Shown: in pieces, positions 1-8,006 of the stretch
Numbering within the stretch: the first letter of the stretch is position 1
How the letters are laid out: each line of letters starts with the position of its first letter
DNA from: Phormidesmis priestleyi BC1401
GTDB taxonomy: Bacteria > Cyanobacteriota > Cyanobacteriia > Leptolyngbyales > Leptolyngbyaceae
DNA: 64,000 bases
Direction of reading: 5' to 3'
Assembly: GCF_001650195.1 (NCBI RefSeq)
Contig: NZ_LXYR01000004.1
Span: 62,001 to 126,000, forward strand
Notes under the pieces: generated by a model
What the model was told of the DNA's origin: nothing
Database searches by the model: none
The model's input: only the letters and a program-made list of their open reading frames with translations
Made by a program: the position numbers and the translations under genes

Positions 1-1
1 C

Positions 2-2257
2 GAATGGCAGCAACAGCAAATTAAGCGTCCAGAAAAGCCGTTACTCAGCTTATTGGGTCAGTTGCGATCGCTGCCTAATCTCGGTCAACGCCTCGAAGCG
101 ATCGTTGAAGAAAGCCATCGATTTATTGCTCCGTCGCGCACCAGCGTTTATTGGTTTGAGCGGCAACAGCGCTATTTTTGGCGACGCGTCACCAACGCTA
201 AACCTGCTTATAGAGCGTTAGAAGATAACCAACCCGCTTCAGGAATCACCGTGCAGGAGATGAGCAGCTTTTATCAAGCTCTGGCATCCGATCAGGTGGT
301 GTCGATCGGGGAGTCGCTGAACTCGCTGAAGACAGAGACGAGCCGACTGATGCAGCATATTCGCGCCCGATCGCTGATGGCGGCTCCGATTCTCTACCAA
401 AATCAGCTTGTGGGGTTTCTCGCGGCAGAAGGCAGCGAAGCTAGAGTTTGGCAGAACGAAGAGAAGAACTACCTGCGGGCAGCGGCGCAACTGATTGCAC
501 TGGTAGCACCCTTAGAGGAAATGGAAACCACTGTCGAGCAAACTAAACTCGACCAAGTGTTAACCGCCGAAATTGCTCATGCTATCTACAGCGCCGATGA
601 TTGGAAGGTGACGCTAAAAAACGCCGCCGAGCTTTTGGGCAAGCGGCTTAAAACCGATCGCTTTCTCGTGTTGGCATACGACGGAGAACTGGATCAGTTT
701 GAAGTCTGCTATCAGAGCCATCCCAACAACCGCCGTCCGCTTTCTAGCACCCTCAAACGGCTGACTCAACTTGACTGGCAGATGCTCGAACGCACGTTAA
801 CCGCCACCGCGATCGAAAACTTAGACGAGGATTTGCGCTTAGGAGCCTGGCGCGATCTGCTGCTGGAGGTGGGCGTACGATCGCTTTTAGCCTGCAACAC
901 CGCCGCCGGACGGTCGCTCGAAGGAGTCGTTTTAGTTTGTCATGATGCCCCCCGATCGTGGAGCGACCCAGAATGTGAACTGACGCATGTGGTCGCCCAG
1001 CAGATTGGCTTGATTTTGCGGCAGTGGCAGCTACAAAAGCAAAATGACCAGCAGCAAAAGGTTTACCAGACGATTCAATGGGGGCTGACGGCGATTCAGC
1101 AAACCCAGGAATTAGAATTGCTGGAGCGATCGGCGCTGCAATACATCGCGCAGATTCTTCAAGCTCCGATCGCGGCGTTGATTTCATGGTTTCCTGGTCA
1201 CGGCACTGGGCGGCTAGTCCAGCTTGGAAACCTCGAAAAGCGCTACAGCTTTCATCCCGTGCTTAAAGTCTCGATCCACACCGACACCTTGGTCAATCGA
1301 GCCTTGCAGCATGAGGGACTGTTGCCGCTGTCGATCGACGACATCCCAGCAGAAACTCGGCACTGGCTCAACGCTCCGGGCATTGGTCAACTGTTGGTCA
1401 TGGCACTGCGAACGGCTCCTGAGCATGAACCAACTGCCATTTTGATCATTGCCGACCATTTGGAGCGTCGCTGGGTCGATCGCCACTTCAACGCCTTGGG
1501 CACGCTGGTCAGCCAGTTTGCCTGGTCGCGACGCTATCTAATGCTGTCAGAGAGCCTCAAAGTGCAGCGAGAACGGCTAGAGCGTCTGAGTTGGTATAAG
1601 CAACGTCGTCTGGAAGATTTCTATCGATCGGTCAAAACTGGGGTCAAACGCTTAGGAGAAGTCCCCACTTCAAAAGATGCGCTGGCAGCCACTCGTCAGC
1701 AGCAAATTTTGCATCAGTTGAGCGATGTCATCGACCCAATGCAGCAATTTATCCAGGATGAGCAGTGGCAGTTGCAGGTCAAAACAGAAACCGTTTCCTT
1801 AGCCAGTTTGCTGAGACGAGTACTCGATCGCGTAGACACCCTGATCAAACAGCGTCAGATTTGGTCACAAGTTCACAACGAAACCAACGCGATGATCACG
1901 GGGGATATCGTCAAAATCGAGCTAGTGCTTTATGAACTGCTGCTCACTGCCTGTCAGCGATCGCAGCCTGGAGGACGCATTGACCTGTGGTGTCGGCAAC
2001 TCGATCCGAGTTGGATTGAGCTATCGATCACAGACGACGGCACGATCGAGCCGCGTCTTTTCGAAGACTTAGAAGCCGGAAGAGCTGTCGATCTGCTGGC
2101 TCCCTCGGCGTTAGATAAACCGCCAGGGTTGCATCTGGCAATTTGCCAATCGCTCATGAAGCAAATGGGTGCAGAATTTAATCTCTATCAGCTAGACGAC
2201 AAGCGAATCATGAGTCGGCTAGTTCTGCCAATGGTAAGTAGACAGTTTCTCAAATAA
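2..2257 (+). CDS. GAF-domain protein with degenerate histidine-kinase C-terminus (5' truncated by window edge)
   Basis: The reading frame is open to the left edge, so the true start lies outside; TTG at 53 is only the first internal start-like codon. Counted from there, three GAF-like domains are suggested at about residues 10-160, 175-325 and 345-495, then a helical linker and a HATPase-like region (about 580-734). The C-terminus has a DDGTIE stretch where a kinase G1 box would be and LYELLLTACQRS where an N box is expected, but no convincing phospho-acceptor H box. Cyanobacterial relatives are usually called GAF-domain sensor histidine kinases. I infer a sensory protein that may be non-catalytic. 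No signal peptide or membrane segment is visible, so it is probably cytoplasmic. Confidence 0.75.
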   Translation, partial: EWQQQQIKRPEKPLLSLLGQLRSLPNLGQRLEAIVEESHRFIAPSRTSVYWFERQQRYFWRRVTNAKPAYRALEDNQPASGITVQEMSSFYQALASDQVVSIGESLNSLKTETSRLMQHIRARSLMAAPILYQNQLVGFLAAEGSEARVWQNEEKNYLRAAAQLIALVAPLEEMETTVEQTKLDQVLTAEIAHAIYSADDWKVTLKNAAELLGKRLKTDRFLVLAYDGELDQFEVCYQSHPNNRRPLSSTLKRLTQLDWQMLERTLTATAIENLDEDLRLGAWRDLLLEVGVRSLLACNTAAGRSLEGVVLVCHDAPRSWSDPECELTHVVAQQIGLILRQWQLQKQNDQQQKVYQTIQWGLTAIQQTQELELLERSALQYIAQILQAPIAALISWFPGHGTGRLVQLGNLEKRYSFHPVLKVSIHTDTLVNRALQHEGLLPLSIDDIPAETRHWLNAPGIGQLLVMALRTAPEHEPTAILIIADHLERRWVDRHFNALGTLVSQFAWSRRYLMLSESLKVQRERLERLSWYKQRRLEDFYRSVKTGVKRLGEVPTSKDALAATRQQQILHQLSDVIDPMQQFIQDEQWQLQVKTETVSLASLLRRVLDRVDTLIKQRQIWSQVHNETNAMITGDIVKIELVLYELLLTACQRSQPGGRIDLWCRQLDPSWIELSITDDGTIEPRLFEDLEAGRAVDLLAPSALDKPPGLHLAICQSLMKQMGAEFNLYQLDDKRIMSRLVLPMVSRQFLK

Positions 2258-2282
2258 AGTCTTCAAACTGGGAGACTCCAGA

Positions 2283-2288
2283 TACAAT
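2283..2288 (+). promoter_or_regulatory. Candidate -10 box for the ftsL-like/ftsI unit
   Basis: TACAAT matches a sigma-70 -10 element. It lies 26 bases after the stop of the GAF gene and 122 bases before the ATG of the small division-type protein. No good -35 box is seen, so this is a candidate only. Confidence 0.35.
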
Positions 2289-2409
2289 AGGGGGCGTTCT
2301 GGGTCATTTCAGCTTTGAGACTAACGGTGGTCTAGATGACTGAGATTCAAGACCTGGTTTTGTCAAACCTGGGTGTGAGTGTGTTGCTATCGGAGTGCTG
2401 CTAAAGTCT

Positions 2410-2904
2410 ATGTCTGCCGCGCTAAATCCTTCTCCTGCTAAACGCAATCGATCGCGATTGCCCGCTTCAAATCAAAACTCTCAGCGATCGTCAAGAAGAC
2501 CGCTTCAGTCGGTCAATCCCGCAACGGTGAGACGGTTGCCTGCTCCTGACGCTCCGCCTCGCTGGCTGCGATCGCTGGTTAGAGTGCAGCAAGCCTCGCT
2601 GATCGCGACGTTTACTCTGGCGGGGTCGGTGCTGGTCGTCTATGGCTGGACGGTCTACGCCCAGCAGCTTTGGGGCAAAGAATATCAGAAGTTAGAGCAT
2701 TTGCGGCGCGACGAGCGCCAGATGACGACCAACGGCGAAATCTTAAAGAATAAAATTGCCGACCAAGCGGTGCGTCCTGGAACGACTCTGGTTCCTCAAA
2801 CCCCTGACAGTCTAATTTTCCTCAAACCCGCTCCGGCTCGAAATCTAGCTCCGGGTGCAAGTCCGGCTCCTCAAGCGCCTCCGATCGCGCCCCTCGGCTA
2901 CTAG
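2410..2904 (+). CDS. Small single-pass membrane protein, FtsL-like, upstream of ftsI
   Basis: 164 residues from ATG 2410; a GTG at 2395 would add five residues. The N-terminus is basic and Ser/Arg-rich. One hydrophobic segment (about residues 63-84) is followed by a short charged helix that could form a coiled coil (about 85-120) and a Pro/Ala-rich tail. This topology (basic cytoplasmic N-terminus, one membrane pass, external coiled coil) and its position 81 bases before ftsI resemble FtsL, a bitopic divisome protein usually encoded beside ftsI. Sequence alone does not prove this, because FtsL proteins diverge strongly and the Pro-rich tail is unusual. It may also be a cyanobacterium-specific divisome or wall factor. 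Probably co-transcribed with ftsI. Confidence 0.65.
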   Translation: MSAALNPSPAKRNRSRLPASNQNSQRSSRRPLQSVNPATVRRLPAPDAPPRWLRSLVRVQQASLIATFTLAGSVLVVYGWTVYAQQLWGKEYQKLEHLRRDERQMTTNGEILKNKIADQAVRPGTTLVPQTPDSLIFLKPAPARNLAPGASPAPQAPPIAPLGY

Positions 2905-2985
2905 ACCCAACGATGAGGGATGACGGATCAGCCGATGTGGTTCCGATTCATCCTGGCATCCCTCACCCTTTATTTTTTCTGACTT

Positions 2986-4809
2986 ATGGGCAGCCCCTCC
3001 TATCCGCCTCGCTCTAAACGGTTTCGTCGCTTGGCGGCTGTGGTGAAATCCCTGCGGCAGATGCCCATCCCTCAAGCAAAATCGACCTATCGACGGCTCT
3101 TGTTAGTGTGGGCGATTTTGGTCACGGGGTCAGTGTTGCTGACGCTCAATCTGGTGAGATTGCAGGTTGTGCAGTCTCCTGATCTGTTGAAACAAGCCCG
3201 ATCGCAGCAGATGACGTATCTGCGTCCGTTTATTCCGCGTCGCCCGATCGTCGATCACAACGGCAATATGCTGGCGATCGACCATCCGGTTTACACGCTC
3301 TATGCTCACCCAAACGCTTTTAAGCTGCCAAAACCAGCGGTTGCCGAAAAGTTAGCCCCGATTCTCGGTCAGTCTGCGGCAGATATCAATCGCAAGCTTG
3401 ACTCGGCTGAGAGTGGCATCCGCTTAGAATATTCGCTGGCAGAAAATGCTGCCGCTCGAATTCGGGATTTGCAACTTGATGGGCTGGATTTAAACCAACA
3501 GCAGCAGCGGTTATATCCTCAGCAAAACTTAACGGCGGATGTGGTCGGATATGTCGATGTCGATCAAGTCGGTCAAGCGGGCGTGGAATATAGCCACAAA
3601 AATCTGCTGGAGCGATCGGTCAAGTCAGTTCGCCTGAGTCGAACGGGAATGGGCGCTGTTATGCCCGATCAGGTGCCTGGTGGCTTTTTGCATATTGATG
3701 ATTTGCAGTTGCAGTTGACGATCGACAGTCGAGTTCAACGAGCCGCTCAGATTGCCGTGCAGCAACAGGTGAAAAAATACGCCGCTAAGCGAGGCGTTGT
3801 CTTGGTGATGGATGTCCAAGATGGCTCTCTACGGGCATTAGTGGGCGATCCGTCTTATGACCCCAATGAATATTACAAGGCAAAACTTGAGCAGTTTAAG
3901 AATTGGGCACTCACTGATTTGTATGAGCCGGGTTCGACGTTTAAGCCGCTGAATGTAGCGATCGCTCTAGAGTCTGGGGCAGTTAAGCCTGATCAAGTCT
4001 TTAATGACGAAGGCGAGATTTACATCGACGGTTGGCCCATCCAAAACTTTGACTATTCCTATGTGGGAGGAAGAGGACCGATTTCTGTCACGCAAATTCT
4101 AGAGCATTCTAGCAACGTAGGCATGGTGCATATCGTGCAGCAGATGAAGCCCGATGTTTATTACAGTTGGCTCCAGAAGATCGGATTGGGACAGATCACC
4201 GGATCTGATTTTCCTTTTGAGGCGGCAGGACAGCTAAAAGACCACAAGACGTTTGTGGAGTCTCCGGTTGACATCGCCACGACTGCGTTTGGACAGGGGT
4301 TTTCGCTTACCGCGATTCAACTGCTTCAACTCCACGGTATCTTGGCGAGTGGCGGCAAACTATTGACTCCTCATGTGGTGCAAGGGCTATATGACAGCAG
4401 CGGACAACCCTATTGGCAACCCCAGCAATCGACTCCGAAGCAAATTTTCTCGCTAACCACGACTCAAACTGTGCTGAAAATGATGGAGGCTGTGGTGTTG
4501 AGGGGATCAGGGAAAGGCGCTCAAGTTCCGGGTTATCGCATTGGTGGAAAAACGGGAACAGCGCAAAAGGCAAGTTCGGGTGGTGGCTATCAAGCAAACG
4601 CCAAGATTACGAGCTTTGTGGGAATCTTTCCGATCGAGGCTCCTCGCTACGTGGTCGTTGCCGTGATTGATGAACCAAAAGGCGAAGATGCGTTTGGCTC
4701 GACGGTGGCGGCTCCGATCGTCAAATCTGTGATCGAAACGTTGATTACGATAGATAAAATTCCGCCCAGTCAGCCGATGACAATTCCAACGCCAACGCCT
4801 AGCCTCTAG
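2986..4809 (+). CDS. ftsI: Peptidoglycan D,D-transpeptidase FtsI (PBP3-type)
   Basis: 607 residues; class B penicillin-binding protein that crosslinks septal peptidoglycan. A basic N-terminus precedes one membrane anchor (about 37-60), a pedestal region (about 70-230) and the transpeptidase domain. The catalytic motifs are intact: STFK with nucleophile Ser317, SSN at 375-377 and KTG at 522-524. The tail ends in a Thr/Pro-rich stretch. ATG 2986 is the first start; ATG 3061, nearer the anchor, is an alternative. It follows the FtsL-like gene and ends in a convergent junction filled by a structured repeat. Length and motif order are normal for the family, so function is confident. It could serve division only or also side-wall growth. 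Confidence 0.95.
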   Translation: MGSPSYPPRSKRFRRLAAVVKSLRQMPIPQAKSTYRRLLLVWAILVTGSVLLTLNLVRLQVVQSPDLLKQARSQQMTYLRPFIPRRPIVDHNGNMLAIDHPVYTLYAHPNAFKLPKPAVAEKLAPILGQSAADINRKLDSAESGIRLEYSLAENAAARIRDLQLDGLDLNQQQQRLYPQQNLTADVVGYVDVDQVGQAGVEYSHKNLLERSVKSVRLSRTGMGAVMPDQVPGGFLHIDDLQLQLTIDSRVQRAAQIAVQQQVKKYAAKRGVVLVMDVQDGSLRALVGDPSYDPNEYYKAKLEQFKNWALTDLYEPGSTFKPLNVAIALESGAVKPDQVFNDEGEIYIDGWPIQNFDYSYVGGRGPISVTQILEHSSNVGMVHIVQQMKPDVYYSWLQKIGLGQITGSDFPFEAAGQLKDHKTFVESPVDIATTAFGQGFSLTAIQLLQLHGILASGGKLLTPHVVQGLYDSSGQPYWQPQQSTPKQIFSLTTTQTVLKMMEAVVLRGSGKGAQVPGYRIGGKTGTAQKASSGGGYQANAKITSFVGIFPIEAPRYVVVAVIDEPKGEDAFGSTVAAPIVKSVIETLITIDKIPPSQPMTIPTPTPSL

Positions 4810-4828
4810 AGCGTGGTTTAAACCTCTC

Positions 4829-4990
4829 TCGCTGCGATTCTGCCTCGCCCTGAACTGAAGTTCGGGCTAAGGAAAGTCCGTTGAAACGGACTCAGGATCG
4901 AACCTGACTCGCGTTCAGTCCGTTTTAACGGACTTCCCACTATCAGCCCGAACTTTAATTCAGGGCGGGATAGCAACGAAGACCAGAGTT
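4829..4990. repeat. Structured intergenic repeat, copy A
   Basis: A chain of short inverted repeats: GCCCTGAACT facing AGTTCGGGC, AGTCCGTT-GA-AACGGACT, AGTCCGTT-TT-AACGGACT, and AGCCCGAACT facing TTCAGGGCGGG. The outer hairpins can also pair with each other over the whole element. A second, diverged copy with the same order lies at 48700-48872. Both sit between convergent genes (here ftsI and the DUF255 gene). No coding potential is seen. Confidence 0.8.
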
Positions 4991-5008
4991 TTAAAATACT
5001 GCTAGTCC

Positions 5009-7081
5009 TTATCCTTGCCGAATCAAGCTCTGCTGTAGTTGCGATCGTAGCTGCTCTAAACTCCGCGCTGGCTCTTTGCAACTGAGTGCCTGACATACGA
5101 GACCGACGACTCCTTCGGGGAGATTAGGTTCTCGCATGAAGACGGCGGTTGGGAGATATTGAGTTTCTAGGATTGCGATTTGCTCGGCGCTCGATCTCAC
5201 TAACGTACAGTTGCGAAACCAATCCAGCGCGACAAATAAACTAGGACAGGCGGTGGGCGATTCCTGCATTACGCTGCCAAACGCCTGCAAGGTTTGTTCG
5301 GCTTTGTCGAGATAGTCGAGGTCTTCGGTGAGCAGGGCAAACTGGATGAGATTGACGATCGCGACTCCATTTGCCGCCGGAGTTGCGTTATCGACATAGC
5401 TCCGCTCTCGCACCAATAAATCTTGACTCGCATCTTTTGCGGTGTTGTAGTAGCCGCCTATCTCCACGCTCCACAAAAATTCGTCAAACTCTTCTTGAAC
5501 TCGAATCGCGTGGTCTAGCCAGTTAGTTTGATTTTCGGGGACGATCGGTTGAAGGCTACGAGTCACTTGATGCAAATCTAACAGCGCCTTGATGAACAGC
5601 GCATAGTCCTCAGATTGTGCCAACACTTCCACGGTGCCGTCATAGTTGACGCGATGAAACCGCCCCTCAATCCACTGGTTTTGTAGAATAAAATCGGCTG
5701 CCTGACTCGCCAATTCCAGATATTCCAACTCTCGAAACACAGCATAAGCGTGTGCCAAGCCAGAAATCATCAGGCTATTCCAGGCGACGATCATTTTAGT
5801 ATCAGTCACCGCCGGGATGCGACCTGACCAATCGGTTGTTTTGGCTTCGTGATTATTGCGGGCAGGCGGAAACGTCGTTAGATCTTCCGCAGAGGCACCA
5901 TAGCGAGTTAGAAATAGCTTGGCGATCACGCCTTCTACCTGATCCGAAAGTTTACCTGGATGCTGACGCTGAAGCACATTCAGCCCTTCAAAATTCCCTT
6001 TTTCAGTGAGGGTGAATTGCTCACTCAGTTCCGTCAACTCTCTAGGAGAGAGCAGGGTCTGAAGCTCGTCAAAACTCCACGCATAAAACGCACCTTCTTC
6101 AGGTTCTGCGTCGTCGGGAGTGGTAAAACTATCCGCATCCTGCGCCGCGTAGAAATAGCCTTGCGGGGCAGTCATTTCACGTTTGAGCCACTGCACCGTC
6201 AGGGATATCGATCGCTCAAAGGCTGGCTCTTCAACGCCCATTGCCCATAGATTTGCGAGATATTCAACAATTTGCCCATTGTCGTAGAGCATTTTCTCAA
6301 AATGAGGCACTGTCCAAGTCGGGTCAACGGTGTAGCGATGAAATCCGCCGCCCACCTGATCAAAAATGCCACCCAGGGCTAAATCCAAGCCGCGCTGAGT
6401 GGTGACTTCTCTCGCGTCATAGCGCGAATCCCATCCGAACCGAGCCATTCGCAGTGCCGCTTGCGAGTAGGGAATCATCGGAAAACTCGGTCCCGGTGCC
6501 TTTGAGGAGAGAATCCCCGCGCTGGATTCTAAGCCTTCTTTGAGCAAATCTCCGCTCAGTGCCGCAGGTTGAAGTGCCGCAGCACTTTGCAGGTTTTTTA
6601 GAATCTCGGCTTTGATGCCATCCAGTTTGCCTTTCTCGGACTTGTAGTAGCGGTGGATCGCCTGAAGCACCTGCAAAAAGCCGGGTCGCCCATAGCGAGG
6701 GTCGATCGGAAAATAAGTGCCCCCATAAAAAGGCACCAAATCGTCAGGTGCGAGAAAGATATTGAGCGGCCATCCGCCTTGACCGACCATCATTTGCAGC
6801 GCTTGCATATAGATGCTGTCGAGGTCAGGACGTTCTTCTCGATCGACCTTAATCGGCAAAAAATTTGCGTTCATATAATCGGCGATCGTCTCATCCGAAA
6901 ATGCCTCGCCTTCCATGACGGTGCACCAGTGACAGCTAGAATAGCCGATCGACAAAAAGATCGGTTTATCTTCTCGCTTCGCCGTTTCTAATGCCTCATC
7001 ACACCACGTCCACCACTCGATCGGGTTTTCGGCGTGTTTGCGAAGGTAAAGACTCTGGGCTTGGGCAAGGCGATTCGTCAT
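5009..7081 (-). CDS. DUF255 / YyaL (SSP411) family thioredoxin-fold protein
   Basis: 690 residues, the usual length for this family. The N-terminal thioredoxin-like domain (about 1-165) carries a CHWC motif at Cys50-Cys53 in the context YSSCHWCTVMEGEAF, and the rest resembles the six-hairpin glycosidase-like fold known for the family. Conserved blocks such as GGWPLNIFLAPD, FEKMLYDNGQ and VDNATPAANGV agree with YyaL/SPATA20 proteins. The biochemical role of the family is not firmly established; redox or carbohydrate-related functions have been suggested. No signal peptide, so probably cytosolic. Single gene, convergent with ftsI, with its start 131 bases from divergent clpP. Confidence 0.9.
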   Translation of the reverse strand: MTNRLAQAQSLYLRKHAENPIEWWTWCDEALETAKREDKPIFLSIGYSSCHWCTVMEGEAFSDETIADYMNANFLPIKVDREERPDLDSIYMQALQMMVGQGGWPLNIFLAPDDLVPFYGGTYFPIDPRYGRPGFLQVLQAIHRYYKSEKGKLDGIKAEILKNLQSAAALQPAALSGDLLKEGLESSAGILSSKAPGPSFPMIPYSQAALRMARFGWDSRYDAREVTTQRGLDLALGGIFDQVGGGFHRYTVDPTWTVPHFEKMLYDNGQIVEYLANLWAMGVEEPAFERSISLTVQWLKREMTAPQGYFYAAQDADSFTTPDDAEPEEGAFYAWSFDELQTLLSPRELTELSEQFTLTEKGNFEGLNVLQRQHPGKLSDQVEGVIAKLFLTRYGASAEDLTTFPPARNNHEAKTTDWSGRIPAVTDTKMIVAWNSLMISGLAHAYAVFRELEYLELASQAADFILQNQWIEGRFHRVNYDGTVEVLAQSEDYALFIKALLDLHQVTRSLQPIVPENQTNWLDHAIRVQEEFDEFLWSVEIGGYYNTAKDASQDLLVRERSYVDNATPAANGVAIVNLIQFALLTEDLDYLDKAEQTLQAFGSVMQESPTACPSLFVALDWFRNCTLVRSSAEQIAILETQYLPTAVFMREPNLPEGVVGLVCQALSCKEPARSLEQLRSQLQQSLIRQG

Positions 7082-7212
7082 GGCAACGACTAAAACTCTA
7101 CGACGATGAGTTTATCGCGGATGCGTGAGAGTGTTCTCTGTCGAGAGAACGTTTAGCGGCTTGTCCCTTAACTCGTTAGAATGAAAAAAATTATCAAGGA
7201 CAGGAAGCCTGC

Positions 7213-7821
7213 ATGATTCCTACCGTTATTGAAACGTCGGGTAGAGGCGAACGCGCCTTTGATATTTACTCTCGTCTGCTGCGAGAGCGAATCATATTTA
7301 TGGGATCTGCGATCGACGCTGAGGTGGCAAACCTGATCGTCGCTCAACTGCTGTTCCTCGACTCTGAAGACCCCGAAAAAGACATCTATCTCTACGTCAA
7401 CTCTCCGGGCGGCTCGGTTTCCGCCGGGATGGGTATCTACGACACGATTAAGCAAATCCGCCCCGATGTCTGCACGATTTGCGTCGGCTTTGCCGCGAGC
7501 ATGGGCGCATTTTTGCTCAGTGCTGGCACCAAAGGCAAGCGAATGAGCCTTCCTCACTCGCGGATCATGATTCACCAGCCCCTCGGCGGTGCCCAAGGTC
7601 AAGCCACCGACATCGAAATCCAGGCACGAGAAATTCTCTACATTAAGCAGCGCTTAAACGAGATTTTGGCAGACAACACGGGCAAACCCCTAGAGCAGAT
7701 TCAAGAAGACACCGAACGCGACTTCTTTATGTCTGCCGAAGAAGCCAAAAACTACGGACTGATCGATCAAGTCATCGATCGTCGCCCCTCGGCAGTCACC
7801 CCCGTAGCTGTTCATGCTTAG
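7213..7821 (+). CDS. clpP: ATP-dependent Clp protease proteolytic subunit
   Basis: 202 residues. The serine protease subunit forms the barrel that degrades proteins unfolded by ClpC or ClpX. The catalytic triad is visible: Ser96 in GFAASMGA, His121 in MIHQPLGG and Asp170 in ERDFFMSA, so this is an active ClpP, not the inactive ClpR paralogue. The N-terminus ([20 protein letters not shown]) is typical of cyanobacterial ClpP2-like proteins. The ATG follows a purine-rich stretch (AAGGACAGGAAG). It stands alone, divergent from the DUF255 gene, and is followed by a repeat and a strong hairpin. Cyanobacteria have several ClpP paralogues, so which one this is remains an inference. Confidence 0.95.
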   Translation: MIPTVIETSGRGERAFDIYSRLLRERIIFMGSAIDAEVANLIVAQLLFLDSEDPEKDIYLYVNSPGGSVSAGMGIYDTIKQIRPDVCTICVGFAASMGAFLLSAGTKGKRMSLPHSRIMIHQPLGGAQGQATDIEIQAREILYIKQRLNEILADNTGKPLEQIQEDTERDFFMSAEEAKNYGLIDQVIDRRPSAVTPVAVHA

Positions 7822-7833
7822 AAAGGTGGATTT

Positions 7834-7945
7834 GCCCTCACCCTAGCCCTCTCCCCAAGGAGAGGGAACAAGAATTTTAGCTCCCTTCTCCTTGATGAGG
7901 GCAGAAAACGAGCGCAAGTTCTACAGGTTGTTTAATTCACGATCC
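7834..7945. repeat. CCCTCACCC-type intergenic repeat, copy 1
   Basis: Begins with CCCTCACCCTAGCCCTCTCC, then AAGGAGAGGGAA, CTCCCTTCTCCTT and a tail ending ACAGGTTGTTTAATTCACGAT. Self-complementary arms (CCCTCTCC/GGAGAGGG) form hairpins. The tail is shared with copy 2 at 27470; other copies are at about 32792-32890 and 56465-56569. Confidence 0.8.
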
Positions 7946-7959
7946 TTAGTCAATCAACG

Positions 7960-7994
7960 AGAAGGGATCAGCTAGAATCTGGCTGATCCCTTCT
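7960..7994. terminator. Bidirectional terminator-like hairpin between convergent genes
   Basis: Perfect 13-bp arms AGAAGGGATCAGC and GCTGATCCCTTCT with a 9-base loop. It lies between the end of clpP (+) and the end of the 8007-8945 gene (-). T-rich bases follow on the + side (TTCTTCTTAA), so it can end clpP transcription and possibly both. Confidence 0.7.
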
Positions 7995-8006
7995 TCTTAA
8001 CGTTGG

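Noticed and set aside
4870-4930. GGATCGAACCTGACTC resembling a tRNA T-arm
   Set aside because: No acceptor stem, anticodon arm or CCA-end match; it belongs to the structured repeat copy A.
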